This document shows positions 1 to 9,070 of a stretch of 64,000 nt of DNA, in pieces. Position numbers and translations under genes: made by a program. How positions within the stretch are numbered: position 1 is the stretch's first letter; the number at the start of each line of letters is the position of its first letter. The notes beneath the pieces are model-generated. The model was not told where the DNA came from, searched no databases, and saw only the letters and a program-made list of their open reading frames with translations. The DNA is from Rubripirellula tenax (lineage in GTDB: Bacteria > Planctomycetota > Planctomycetia > Pirellulales > Pirellulaceae): assembly GCF_007860125.1 (NCBI RefSeq), contig NZ_SJPW01000006.1:553844-617843 (forward strand). Reading direction: 5' to 3'.

Positions 1-1112
1 TAGAGACGGCCATCGATGCGGGAGCCTTCAATACGTTGGTTGCGGCGGTGAAGGCCGCCGGGTTGGTGGAAACTCTCAGTGGCGCGGGCCCGTTCACCGT
101 CTTCGCACCGACCGATGAAGCTTTTGCCAATCTTCCTGCGGGCACCGTCGAAACATTGCTCAAGCCAGAGAACAAAGCACAGCTGGTCAGCGTCCTGACC
201 TACCATGTCGTCCCAGGCCGAGTGCCGGCTTCCGCCGTTGTCGGATTGAAGGGCGCAAAGACCGTAAACGGCCAGCGCGTGAATATCGCATCGAACGATG
301 CTGGTGTGACCGTGGATTCAGCGAACGTTGTCCAGACGGATATCCAGTGCAGCAACGGAATCATTCACGTCGTCGATTCTGTGTTGTTGCCCGAATCCGG
401 CACAATCGTTGACGTCGCCAGCAACACTGGCAGTTTCGGGACGCTATTGGCTGCGGCCAACGCTGCCGGGCTGGTTCCAACACTCAGCGGTGATGGACCT
501 TTAACTGTGTTCGCTCCCACCGAAGAAGCATTCTCGGCCCTACCGAAGGGCACCGTCGCGAGCCTTTTGCAGCCCGGAAACGAGGGCAAGTTGGCAGACA
601 TCCTGAAGTACCACGTCGTAGCCGGACGCGTTTACAGCGAAGACGCGCTTGCCCTGACATCCGCTCCCACAGTTGCCGGTCCGTCCATTGCAATCACTCT
701 CACCGACGGTGGAGCCAACGTCAACAACGCCAGGCTGTTGCAAACAGACATCGATGCCTCCAACGGCGTGATTCATGTGATCGATCGAGTGCTGTTGCCA
801 TCGGACGCACCGTCGACAAGTTCCGTCACTTCATTGAAGCCCACGCCGGATCAGCGGAACGCGGCTAAGTCGGTGCTGAACGACGCCATTCACCGAGGCG
901 TCGCGGTTTTCAATGCAGGCCATCATGGTCAGTGCGCGGATATCTACATGCAAGCCTTGCAGGCCGTGTCGGCGATGCCTGACGCGACGATGCCCGCCAG
1001 CCTTCGGGATCAGCTCAACCATACGCTGATCACTTGTCCCCAGATGACCAACGGCTCGAATCGAGCGTGGGCGCTTCGACATCAGATCGACCAGTTGGTG
1101 AACCAATGGTAA
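1..1112 (+). CDS. Fasciclin-domain (FAS1) secreted protein, 3' part
   Basis: The reading frame is already open at the window edge (first whole codon at base 3), so the start and probable signal peptide lie upstream. Two FAS1 domains are visible, at about bases 3-390 and 400-800. Each has the typical run of a phrase like [13 protein letters not shown], then a YHVV block and a QTDI..SNG.IHV(V/I)D block. After them comes an 84-residue extension (about 835-1112) with two Cys residues and no family I recognise. FAS1 domains are adhesion modules on cell-surface or secreted proteins. The stop is TAA at 1110-1112. The domain call is firm; the ligand and the reason for the C-terminal extension are unknown. 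Confidence 0.93.
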   Translation, partial: ETAIDAGAFNTLVAAVKAAGLVETLSGAGPFTVFAPTDEAFANLPAGTVETLLKPENKAQLVSVLTYHVVPGRVPASAVVGLKGAKTVNGQRVNIASNDAGVTVDSANVVQTDIQCSNGIIHVVDSVLLPESGTIVDVASNTGSFGTLLAAANAAGLVPTLSGDGPLTVFAPTEEAFSALPKGTVASLLQPGNEGKLADILKYHVVAGRVYSEDALALTSAPTVAGPSIAITLTDGGANVNNARLLQTDIDASNGVIHVIDRVLLPSDAPSTSSVTSLKPTPDQRNAAKSVLNDAIHRGVAVFNAGHHGQCADIYMQALQAVSAMPDATMPASLRDQLNHTLITCPQMTNGSNRAWALRHQIDQLVNQW

Positions 1113-1349
1113 CCGCTGGAGTCGACGTCCAACTGGGACATGGAAGACGGTAGAAAACTGCTTCACTTTTGCACCGTTCGCATTCATGAAATCAGCGCTT
1201 CATCTGGACCGGCCCGACGATCCAGACGAAGCGGTTGCTATGGGATCTAGTTGCCCAAGGCCCTGTGGGGTCGTTGTTCGATGTAGGCAACTCGGGAACT
1301 CGTGTTCATTCGTTGCAGGATTTTCTCTTCTGCATAGAATCACGGTCCC

Positions 1350-1847
1350 ATGAGTGATTACCCCTACAACTTCGATGCCAAGATCGTGAAATACGGATTC
1401 GGCAAGGTACAGTTTTCGGTCGTTTATGCGCCGAAAGAGATCGTGTCGCAATTGGATTTTGGCAAGTCGAAGCGTTTAAGAGTTGACGGAGAGATTGAAG
1501 GCATCCGCATCGAAGCGGCTCTGATGCCTACGAAAGGCAAATGGTTTCTGATGGTGTCGAAGAAGCTGCAAAAACTGTGTGGCGTGAGTTTGGGCGATCG
1601 AGTGTCGGTCTCGTTTGACATCGCGAATCAAGACGCAATCACTGTTCCACCCGAGTTACAGTTTGCGTTGGAAGCCAACGATGTTGCCCGTCAGGTATGG
1701 GAAAGCTGGACGATCGGCAAACGCCGTGGCATCTGTTACCGAGTCGACTCGGCAAAAATGCTCGAGACCCGCGAGCGACGTGTCGGGGAGGTACTCGACA
1801 TACTGATGGAACAAGCAAATAGCCAGTTCCGAAATGTGAAATCTTGA
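1350..1847 (+). CDS. YdeI/OmdA-type protein with DUF1905 domain
   Basis: A 165-residue soluble protein. Residues 5-95 fit the DUF1905 beta-barrel fold, with phrases such as GFGKVQFSVVYAP and a KGKWFLMVSKKLQKLCG stretch followed by GD.V.V. Residues 100-160 fit the small helical OmdA/YdeI region (P.EL..ALEAND.AR..WESWTIGKRR). Family members are described as bacteriocin-protection or OmpD-associated proteins, but the biochemical role is not established. There is no signal peptide. The ATG at 1350 begins the conserved region closely, which supports it. It converges on the next gene with 59 bases between stops. Confidence 0.85.
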   Translation: MSDYPYNFDAKIVKYGFGKVQFSVVYAPKEIVSQLDFGKSKRLRVDGEIEGIRIEAALMPTKGKWFLMVSKKLQKLCGVSLGDRVSVSFDIANQDAITVPPELQFALEANDVARQVWESWTIGKRRGICYRVDSAKMLETRERRVGEVLDILMEQANSQFRNVKS

Positions 1848-1906
1848 CGAACTGTTCGATGCGATCGCTTTGCGGCAGCAACCAATGCACCCAAGGTGGC
1901 TGATTA

Positions 1907-3220
1907 CTACAGCCTTGCGCCCCCTGGCAACGAATACAGTAGCGAATGGATCAACCGATGGCTTTCGTCCGCATCGGAGCACTGATCCAAAAGTGTCGAA
2001 AGCTGTTCCCAGTTTCCGGATTTTGCGTACAACGGAACCAAAGTTTCTCTCCGCTTCCTTGCACTTCCAATGGAAGACGCTTTTTCGATCGAAGCCGCGA
2101 TTCCAGGAGCCACGATCATTTCTTTGGCAGCTTTGACAGCGCTTTTTCGAAACCCCCGATGGGCTTCCTTGGATCCCGCTTCTACAGCAAGGCCAAGAAG
2201 TGCTTGCGCCGCATTCGGGCCATCAAGTTCAGCGACAACCTCGGCCAATAGCGTCATAGAACCCGATGTTGAAAAACCACCTTGCAATCCTCGCCACTTC
2301 GGAAGCTCTCGGATAACACGCTTCAGCAGCCTCGCTGCCGTAGCGGACTCACCCGTTTGAATTAGGAACCAAAGTTGTGAGCAGATCGCGTCCACTGGGA
2401 AATGAGTGTTCGGATCGTCGCTATCCCTGAGTTGCTTTAGAATTCGGAGGATCAATTTTTCCGCTCGCGCGTTTGCAATGTTGACCAATCCCATCGCGGC
2501 AAGGCTGCCAGTATCGAGGTCGCTGGTGTATCCATTGCGGTCGATCCAAGTCACATACTTTGTGATTTCCTCGTCTCTCCCGAGCCGTTGAAAGGCTTTG
2601 ATCGCGCTGAGGATTAACCCACGCTCAAGAATGAATTCATCCACATCCGGAATCAGCTTGGTCGCACGTCGAACGGACGCCAACGCAGATGCTTCATCGC
2701 CATCAAGGATTGCTAGCCGGAATTGATGTCGCTGCTTGCCAATGCTCCGCGATGCTGCCTCGTCCTCCCATTCGTCATCGGCTTCGTCCTCCGTTTCAAC
2801 CGCAAGCCCGTTGATGAGCCGAAACCTGTGGAGGAAATTTTCCAGAAGCTTCCGTTTGCTGGGGCGAGCGTTTGCAAAACGTGCTTTGAGTGCAGCTATG
2901 TACTTGTCCGCCCGCTTCAACTTCAGACTCTCCAAACTGATTTCGGCTCCGGCGAGTGAGAGTCGGATGAACGAATCGACATCAGTGGGATCCAACAGCG
3001 TGATAAGCCGCTCCAAGCGTTTGAGCGCCTGGGCTTCATGCCCACACTCCGCCAGTTGCCGTAGACGCACGCTGGCTTGGATCGCCGACTTAGACAGATT
3101 GCTGACTCGTTCACAGGAATCGAGATAGCACTCCAACCAAAGCTTGAGCGAACCGCCGCGAGGCCACTTCTTACGTGTTGGTTTCGGGCAATTGCTTGAC
3201 CCATTCTTGGATTTCGCCAT
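1907..3220 (-). CDS. Hypothetical helical-repeat (TPR-like) protein
   Basis: A 437-residue cytoplasmic protein with no signal peptide. It starts with a basic stretch (MAKSKNGSSNCPKPTRKKWPR), then is almost wholly alpha-helical with TPR-like units rich in Ala, Leu and Arg, for example around residues 55-120, 160-230 and 250-430. An acidic patch EDEADDEWEDE lies near residues 143-153. I do not recognise the family. Helical repeats of this type usually mediate protein-protein contacts. The ATG at 3220 follows a short AT-rich leader. Neighbours on both sides point in the other direction, so it is probably a single-gene unit. Confidence 0.7.
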   Translation of the reverse strand: MAKSKNGSSNCPKPTRKKWPRGGSLKLWLECYLDSCERVSNLSKSAIQASVRLRQLAECGHEAQALKRLERLITLLDPTDVDSFIRLSLAGAEISLESLKLKRADKYIAALKARFANARPSKRKLLENFLHRFRLINGLAVETEDEADDEWEDEAASRSIGKQRHQFRLAILDGDEASALASVRRATKLIPDVDEFILERGLILSAIKAFQRLGRDEEITKYVTWIDRNGYTSDLDTGSLAAMGLVNIANARAEKLILRILKQLRDSDDPNTHFPVDAICSQLWFLIQTGESATAARLLKRVIRELPKWRGLQGGFSTSGSMTLLAEVVAELDGPNAAQALLGLAVEAGSKEAHRGFRKSAVKAAKEMIVAPGIAASIEKASSIGSARKRRETLVPLYAKSGNWEQLSTLLDQCSDADESHRLIHSLLYSLPGGARL

Positions 3221-3831
3221 GGCGAATTGTTCCTCTAGCGTTTCAATGGACTATCTGCTTTGAAGGGAATTCGTTCCCGGGATTCTATCGCAATGCAAAC
3301 ATGACTGCTGCTTAGCCAAAATGTCTTCCCAACAAAATCTGAGCTCACAACGCGTTCGAAAAGATTTTTTGGGTCGCGAAGCGAATCGATCACCATGAAC
3401 GGCAGACGAAACAACGGAACGGTGCCATGCGCCCGGTGGAAACCGGATTGCCCGCATCTTAGCGCAAAAAGCCGAATCAAAATGAACTTCGCAACGAACG
3501 CTGTGCGACGGCGAATGATTGGTTAGAGATGGTCTTGCCCCCTCACGCGCGCGTCGATACAAGGGCGATCAGCCAAGGTCGGTTCATGTAGAACGCTAGA
3601 GACTACAGTTTCCGGAATTTCCAGGCTTCGGACTGCGAACACCTGGACGCCATCACCTGAAACAATTGGTGAAGTCTATTTCGCGAATCGCGCCGAAGCG
3701 ACACTCGTCCTGTTTTTCATGGTCACTTGGAACAAATGGCGACCGTGCTTGCGATACACTCACTCATCGGGCAAAGAATTATTGGTTGCGTTTTCGTTTA
3801 GCAGGGGAACGCGGTAGCGGAAATCTACTTG
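3221..3831. other. Intergenic region, about 610 bp, no gene supported
   Basis: Divergent spacer between the helical-repeat gene and the glycerophosphodiesterase gene. Short open frames exist on both strands but none has a recognisable protein or a convincing start. It must carry promoters for both flanking genes; I could not pick out clear -35/-10 boxes. Confidence 0.6.
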
Positions 3832-4761
3832 ATGAGTATTCGATTGACACGTTTGATCGCGTTAACAATCTTCGTGCTTTGCGGAGAGATGCCGTTGCGA
3901 CCTGCCTTGGCTGAGAAGCCGATCCCCATTGCTGCAGATGGTGCGCACACGGCAGCGGAATCGTCGACAACCGCAATCAGAAAGGACGAAGTCCGAATCG
4001 CCGCCCATCGGGGTGGCTATGAGACGGACAAAGCTGACGATGCGCCCGAGAATAGCGTCGCAAATATTCGCGTTTGTCAAAGCAAGGGTTACGAGCTTTA
4101 CGAAACCGATATCCAGCGAACGCGTGACGGCAACTTCGTGATTATGCACGATGCAACTATCGATCGCGAGACCACAGGCTCGGGTGTCGCAAGCGAAATG
4201 AGTTTGGAAGAGTTAAAAACGCTCCATAAGAGGTTTCGCGACGGCACGGACTCCAAACATCGCGTCGCAACGTTGGACGAGTTCTTGGTTGAAGGAAAGA
4301 ATCGAGTGCTATTCAAAGCCGATTTGAAACCCGGACTGAACATGTATTTTAAAGAGATCATGGATCTCGCTACTCGTTGCCAAGCGGTGAGCGACATCGT
4401 GTTCCGTGTGCCCTATCGTGACGCGGATGTCTTTGACGCGTATCGGGCCAGTGGAGTCCCGCTGGGCGGTAGCGTGCTGATGTTCATGGTTTCCAACAAA
4501 AAGCAGGTCGACGATGTCCGGCAGCGATTTAATCCAACGATGATCCAAGTCAACGTGTCCAAGGACGACCCAGCCAACGCACGAACACTAGAACTGATCC
4601 GCCATGCCACCATGAAAGGATTCATTGTCGAAACTCACGCCGAAGGCACAGAACAGGACTGGCGTCAACTCATCGAAGCTGGAGTCCGGATCTTTCACAC
4701 TGCCAAACCCGCCAAAATGCAAGCGTTCCTACGAAAGATGGAAGTTGAAAACGATAAGTAG
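3832..4761 (+). CDS. Secreted glycerophosphodiester phosphodiesterase family protein
   Basis: A 309-residue protein with an N-terminal signal peptide (hydrophobic stretch at residues 5-25, cleavage probably after PALA). The GDPD TIM-barrel signature follows: AAHRGG (His59-Arg60), the metal-ligand pair in PENS and YETDIQ (Glu91, Asp93), and the second catalytic His in VIMHD (His106). A later FKADLK segment matches the conserved Lys strand. Such enzymes split glycerophosphodiesters into glycerol-3-phosphate and an alcohol, here outside the cytoplasm. The ATG at 3832 is chosen over the adjacent TTG at 3829. The gene stands alone. The exact substrate is not predictable. Confidence 0.92.
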   Translation: MSIRLTRLIALTIFVLCGEMPLRPALAEKPIPIAADGAHTAAESSTTAIRKDEVRIAAHRGGYETDKADDAPENSVANIRVCQSKGYELYETDIQRTRDGNFVIMHDATIDRETTGSGVASEMSLEELKTLHKRFRDGTDSKHRVATLDEFLVEGKNRVLFKADLKPGLNMYFKEIMDLATRCQAVSDIVFRVPYRDADVFDAYRASGVPLGGSVLMFMVSNKKQVDDVRQRFNPTMIQVNVSKDDPANARTLELIRHATMKGFIVETHAEGTEQDWRQLIEAGVRIFHTAKPAKMQAFLRKMEVENDK

Positions 4762-4854
4762 TGGACGAGGCATTGGCGGGGCGATTGCAGCGTAAGTCAT
4801 GCTGCGAACGCGTTTTTTGCTAATTAGTCGCAGTCCCAGCCAGATGTCAGTCGC

Positions 4855-5392
4855 TTATTTTTCACTCCAAACTTGGCCATTTTCTCTTGTTTGAGCAAAC
4901 TCAGGGCTGTCCAAGGAAGCGGGATTGAACTCGTTTTTTTTGGACGCGGCCCACCCTATCAGCCGAAATCGATTCGACCACTTCAAGCTCAACGAGTTTG
5001 TCAGCACGCAATTGAAGAGTCCATCTGCATCGGCCATCCGGCGGCGTCGAACAAACCAGCTTGGTCAGCTGAGCTGCTTTTTGAGCATGGAGGATTGCGG
5101 GCGTCGGCGGCATCTCGCGTTGTTTTCTTTCGAGTTAGCTCGTCCGTCCCTGCAGAGCAGCCTGCTTTCGCCCGTTCTCGATGGATCGGGTCGTCGCAAT
5201 GACTGCTTCGGCGATTTTCTGGTCTGACCAAGTCGCGCCGCATTCGCTCTCACCACGCTTGAGCATTGCGGTGGCTGGCTGCACTTTCCAGGCAGCGATG
5301 TTTCGTTGTCCGCGTTTGCCTTTTGCGACTTCGGCAAAAGCTTCGCGTTCATCTGCTGTCAGCATGATAGGGTGGATTTTGCGATTCGACAC
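4855..5392 (-). pseudogene. Decayed IS630-type transposase remnant
   Basis: Coding similarity jumps between minus-strand frames. The segment at 5392-5135 has an IS630-like N-terminal helix-turn-helix region (LTADEREAFAEVAKGKRGQR, then TWSDQKIAEAV..TTRSIE). After a frame change, 5113-4901 continues with LVCSTPPDGRCRWTLQLRAD, KLVELEVVESIS and a VQKK tail, which matches the middle of IS630 transposases. The next piece (KKNEFNP, then PEFAQ.REN at 5000-4855) is in yet another frame. The catalytic DDE part is missing downstream. At least two frameshifts and 3' loss make it non-functional. Family assignment is from memory of IS630 sequences. Confidence 0.75.
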
Positions 5393-5516
5393 GGGACCTT
5401 CCTTGATCTTGGTAAGTTCGGAATTGGATTCAAAGACTGCTGTCTACCTGAAAACCAAGCTGCAATCGAATACTAGAGCAGCGGAACTCGTCATTGGTTT
5501 GTCGGTTTAGATTCGC

Positions 5517-5978
5517 CTAAGACGTGTGCAGGCTGACCAGGAATTGCCCACCCGTGTTCGCGATTTCAGTGTGAACTTGCAATTCGGGCGAAAGACGCGA
5601 GAATCGACCGACCAACCAGGCGGCAACGGCGTCTGCGTCGCTACGCGTGGGACAACGAGCCATCGCTTCGCGGCCCCCTTTTCGCTCAAGTCGCTCGGCT
5701 GCGGCGATGAGGGGGGCCGGGTCAACGACAATCAGGTGATCCGGCCAGGGAACGACGGGATCGTTAGCGCCCTTGCCGGTGTTGCAACCTTTGTGCGCCA
5801 ACCGTTCAGTCGGCAAACTTCCCTTGTCCTGCTTTTTCTTCTTCGCGCGGCCTTTCGAAATACGCGTATCCAGACTGGGTGCGCGAGGGTCGTTGGGCGG
5901 CATCGTGCGATCGACAGGTTCGTCACACAGCCAGCACCGCCAACCGTCGGCCTCACCCACGTCTTGCAGTTGTCCCAT
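5517..5978 (-). CDS. HNH-like nuclease protein, possibly decayed
   Basis: A 153-residue frame with a zinc-binding HNH layout: C16-L-C-D at WRCWLCDEPVD, a middle strand SLDTRISKG, a basic run KKKKQDK, and LAHKGCNTGKG at the end. In HNH enzymes the middle strand normally reads D-H; here it reads D-T, so the general-base His is missing. A Cys-containing sequence in another frame just upstream (VCVACDRG, then HPFNKSGKAKRW, 6052-5980) looks like a lost N-terminal zinc knuckle, suggesting a frameshift near 5980. It lies between a transposase remnant and a hairpin element, so it may be a relic. An active HNH endonuclease is less likely. Confidence 0.55.
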   Translation of the reverse strand: MGQLQDVGEADGWRCWLCDEPVDRTMPPNDPRAPSLDTRISKGRAKKKKQDKGSLPTERLAHKGCNTGKGANDPVVPWPDHLIVVDPAPLIAAAERLERKGGREAMARCPTRSDADAVAAWLVGRFSRLSPELQVHTEIANTGGQFLVSLHTS

Positions 5979-6063
5979 CTTTTGGCTTTCCCGGATTTAT
6001 TGAAAGGATGCGTGGATGTCCCAGCCCCGCGATCGCAGGCCACACAAACGTAGGCCAACATAG

Positions 6064-6171
6064 CTTAGCAGCCTGTTGAAAAAGGGGGCTGACCCTCTCC
6101 GACGTTTCGAATTCACGATGTTTCAGCAACGTCTCCAAAGGGTCAGACCCCTTTTTCAACAGGCTGTTAGG
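6064..6171. repeat. Hairpin (MITE-like) element with near-perfect 28-bp inverted arms
   Basis: The left arm at 6069-6096 (begins CAGCCTGTTGAAAAAGG) and the right arm at 6139-6166 (ends CCTTTTTCAACAGGCTG) are inverted copies with one mismatch. Pairing extends a few bases outward with one more mismatch, and 42 bases separate the arms. This is the form of a small non-autonomous terminal-inverted-repeat element or a large transcription-stopping hairpin. Sequences like GCCTGTTGAAAAAG recur in intergenic DNA of many bacteria. It sits between the HNH relic and the RIO kinase gene. Confidence 0.85.
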
Positions 6172-6341
6172 CCCGCAAAAATCTGAACCTGGAAGCGTCT
6201 GGCACATCGTCAGCCTCTTTGCCACATTTGTGACGTCATGCTACTTTACACATGGGACGCGGTGCTACGTCAGGGACGCTATCTCCTACCCATTGACCCG
6301 TCTTTTCCTACGGAAGCCCCGCATTCCGAATCGGTAGCATC

Positions 6342-7187
6342 TTGAAAGTTCCTCCCCGAATCCAACCCCTGATCGAAGACGGGCTCGTCGACACAGTCCT
6401 GGGCTCGCTGATGAGCGGTAAAGAGGCGCAAGTCTTCCTCGTCCGGTGTGGCGACGAGACGCGATGCGCCAAGGTCTATAAGGATGTGGCCAAACGAAGT
6501 TTCAAGAACGCTGTGAACTACCAGGAAGGCCGAAAGATCCGCAACAGCCGCCGACAACGAGCGATCGACAATCGTTCAAAGTTTGGCCGAGATCAACAGG
6601 AAGTCGTTTGGCAACGCGCCGAAGTGGACGCGCTTTTGAAATTGGCGAATGCGGGTGTTCGAGTCCCCAAGGCATACGGGCTCTTCGATGGCGTCCTGTT
6701 GATGGAACTGATCACCAACGGAGACGGCGAAGTGGCACCGCGGCTGAACGACATCACCATGTCGCCCGAACAAGCCGTGAAAGATCACGCCACCGTGATG
6801 ACCTATGTGCTGCGCATGCTGTGTGCCGGCTTGGTGCACGGCGACTTATCTGAATTCAACGTCCTGCAAGACGCGACCGGACCTGTCATTATCGACTTCC
6901 CGCAAGTCGTCAATGCATCCGGAAACAACAACGCAAAAGCCATGCTGCAACGCGACGTCCGAAACATGACCGAGTACTACGCCCAGTACGCACCGCAGTT
7001 AGCAGAAACTCACTACGCCGAAGAGATGTGGGACCTACACGAAAAGAGCGAACTGGATCCAGACCGGAAGCTGACCGGCAAGTTCAAATTTTCAACCCAG
7101 GCAGCCGACGTAAATTCAGTCCTGAACATGATCGACCTCGCTTACGAAGATGAACGGGATCGGAAGAACCGAATGGAAAACGGGTAG
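6342..7187 (+). CDS. RIO1-family serine protein kinase
   Basis: A 281-residue cytoplasmic RIO kinase. The opening KVPPRIQPLIEDGLVD and MSGKEAQVFLV form the ATP flap, with Lys44 in CAKVYK as the ATP lysine. The catalytic loop is HGDLSEFN (Asp168, Asn173), and the metal-binding Asp185 is in VIIDFPQ, followed by GNNNAKAML. All catalytic residues are present and the length is normal for bacterial RIO proteins. The start is TTG at 6342, because the conserved MKVPPR begins there and no better upstream start fits. Bacterial substrates are unknown. The archaeal and eukaryotic relatives act in small-subunit ribosome maturation, but that role cannot be assumed here. Confidence 0.93.
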   Translation: MKVPPRIQPLIEDGLVDTVLGSLMSGKEAQVFLVRCGDETRCAKVYKDVAKRSFKNAVNYQEGRKIRNSRRQRAIDNRSKFGRDQQEVVWQRAEVDALLKLANAGVRVPKAYGLFDGVLLMELITNGDGEVAPRLNDITMSPEQAVKDHATVMTYVLRMLCAGLVHGDLSEFNVLQDATGPVIIDFPQVVNASGNNNAKAMLQRDVRNMTEYYAQYAPQLAETHYAEEMWDLHEKSELDPDRKLTGKFKFSTQAADVNSVLNMIDLAYEDERDRKNRMENG

Positions 7188-7325
7188 GCTTGCCTTCACT
7201 TTGCCAATACGGCGCCGCGTCGACTTGTGTCTTGCAAAAAAATTTTGCCACCTGCCACCCGGAGACCTTTCTCAAGACGGACTTCAGCTTCTTGATTGCG
7301 GCGATGCGACTTAGATTGTCGAGCG

Positions 7326-7847
7326 CTATCGCAGGGGCCGTCGCCTTAAGGGACTGGTCCGTTGGAAGCTGAGCCCAGTAGATGTCGTCGTACCCGGACG
7401 AATTTCTCGAAGTCGTTCGGCGAGCTTTCCACCTAGCAACGCAAGCGGCACGATGAGAACACAGCTCAGGACGTGAGTCCAAAAGTAGGGATTGTCGAAT
7501 CGCCATGGAATTGACATCGCGATATTCACAACAAGATACACGCAGCCTGCATAGAGCCCGTGGGCAACGTGATTTCTTCCAGCGATGCGACCGGCAATGT
7601 AACCGCACAACAGGAATGGCAGCCAAACAAATGCCGGGAAAAAGATGGCGTCGAAAAGGAGTGTTGCGTCTCCTTCTGCGTTCGAAAGCGAAGGGCCGAA
7701 TATCACGATGAAGATTCCGGCCAATGCAGCGCAAAAGAGCGCAATCACGAATGTCGCGACAGAGGCAAGCAGCACCGAGCGAATGCTGACGGATGCAATT
7801 CCTAGTTGTCGATCGATGGAGCGGGACGGCTGAAACGGATTCTGCAT
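7326..7847 (-). CDS. Four-helix membrane protein of unknown function
   Basis: A 173-residue protein starting at the ATG at 7847 (MQNPFQPSRSID). A longer frame begins at 7934, but its extra residues look non-coding. Four hydrophobic segments can be seen: VLLASVATFVIALFCAALAG, FDAIFFPAFVWLPFLLCGYI, GLYAGCVYLVVNIAMS and VLSCVLIVPLALLGG. A short basic tail follows. I do not recognise a family. It converges on the RIO kinase gene with about 140 bases between stops. An inner-membrane location is inferred from hydropathy only. Confidence 0.7.
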   Translation of the reverse strand: MQNPFQPSRSIDRQLGIASVSIRSVLLASVATFVIALFCAALAGIFIVIFGPSLSNAEGDATLLFDAIFFPAFVWLPFLLCGYIAGRIAGRNHVAHGLYAGCVYLVVNIAMSIPWRFDNPYFWTHVLSCVLIVPLALLGGKLAERLREIRPGTTTSTGLSFQRTSPLRRRPLR

Positions 7848-8084
7848 TTTGTGCGAGTCGGTGCGATGTAAACGGTGTACCGTTGGTCCCGCAAGCAACT
7901 GGACCATCAACGCAGGCAAAAATCCGTTGAACATGTGGCGCGCAAAACGGCAATCGGGGGAAAAACTTACCAGCAGATCCTAGAGCGATTCAAAAATCGT
8001 GCGTTGCGTTGCAGTCCGTGCGATGCCCCGATTGTGATTGACCATCGAGCGAATTCGGTGTGTGCATCCCTTGGCTACTCGCGT

Positions 8085-8351
8085 TCAACGGCGGTCCGGG
8101 GGATGGCCAAGGATCGCGTATCTTGCAAAGTCGACGATGCCGGCGAAACCATAGCTCGGGTCGACGTACTTTTCGATCACGTAGAACGCAAAGTAATACG
8201 CCCGGCAAAATGCCCAGATCGTGATCGCCAACAGTGCCACGTTTTCCATGCCAGGCATTCGAGCGATCAGCAAACATGACGCGAGTACACCCAGCCCAGC
8301 AAAGAGAATTCCCTTGCACCAGATGATCTTGGGGTTCGTTAGGTTTGCCAT
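8085..8351 (-). CDS. Small membrane protein of unknown function
   Basis: An 88-residue protein beginning MANLTNPK at the ATG at 8351. It has two hydrophobic helices (GILFAGLGVLASCLLIARM and ALLAITIWAFCRAYYFAFYVIE), then the conserved-looking tail YVDPSYGFAGIVDFARYAIL. That tail, with its DPSYGFAG turn and short hydrophobic strip, argues for a real gene rather than chance. No family is known to me. It may be transcribed with the membrane protein downstream on the same strand, about 240 bases away, but the gap is wide for an operon. Confidence 0.62.
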   Translation of the reverse strand: MANLTNPKIIWCKGILFAGLGVLASCLLIARMPGMENVALLAITIWAFCRAYYFAFYVIEKYVDPSYGFAGIVDFARYAILGHPPDRR

Positions 8352-8629
8352 GATGGAATCCGATTTGAGTTAGATCAGCCGATCTCCGTCACAATACAGT
8401 TCAGGTCAGTGAGTATCGATGCTCTACGCAGACGGTACGGCCGAACTCATTTGCCACTCATACTCAGGTGCACAGCCAACCTGGCCCTCGATTGAAACTT
8501 GTATGTTTCGATTCGAATTCCATTCGCCGTTCGGACTCGCGTCCTTGCATCTAGTCTGGGTCATCTGCGAGACCGACGCCATCAGGGCGATGTCGCCAAT
8601 GTCAGATTTCGTCAAGAAGGCATGACTCG

Positions 8630-9034
8630 CTAACCTTCCTGTGGCGGAGTCATCCAGCACGAATCGTGTTGCTGCATGCCAATGTGCGGGTAATAGGCAG
8701 CCGCTGCGGGCGCCGACAACAGAATCAGTCGAGTCTGAAGCCCCGCATGTTCGTGGGTCAGACGTATGAGGGCACGCCCGATTCCGAGCCGCTGGTGAGC
8801 AACGTCGACTGCTAGATCGGACAAGTACGTACAGTAGGCGAAGTCCGTGATCGCTCGCGCAACTCCGACGAGCGTCCCCGTGTGGTCTCGCGCCGTCACG
8901 ACCAAGTCGGCCATCGCCAACATTTTTGCAATCCGCTCCGTATCTTCAACGGGTCGCCGCGCCGCCAGCGTTGATCGTCTAAGGACGTCAACGAACTCGC
9001 TTGGCGTTAGATCAAATTCGACGGCATAGTTCAT
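8630..9034 (-). CDS. GNAT-family N-acetyltransferase
   Basis: A 134-residue protein starting at the ATG at 9034 ([14 protein letters not shown]). The GNAT acetyl-CoA loop is seen as [13 protein letters not shown], close to the usual Q/R-x-x-G-x-G/A, after the strand YLSDLAVD. The C-terminal [18 protein letters not shown] is the typical end of small GNAT enzymes, with the Tyr that often protonates the CoA thiolate. The acceptor substrate cannot be told. The next gene on this strand is the RNA ligase, which ends 36 bases upstream at 9071, so the two may be co-transcribed. Confidence 0.88.
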   Translation of the reverse strand: MNYAVEFDLTPSEFVDVLRRSTLAARRPVEDTERIAKMLAMADLVVTARDHTGTLVGVARAITDFAYCTYLSDLAVDVAHQRLGIGRALIRLTHEHAGLQTRLILLSAPAAAAYYPHIGMQQHDSCWMTPPQEG

Positions 9035-9070
9035 GGGCAGACTCGATAAATGTAACAACAAACCGGCTTG

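Noticed and set aside
7084-7953. 289-codon minus-strand frame overlapping the RIO kinase end and the membrane protein
   Set aside because: It is Arg/Cys/Ser-rich without hydrophobic pattern, whereas the other frame gives a clean four-helix protein.
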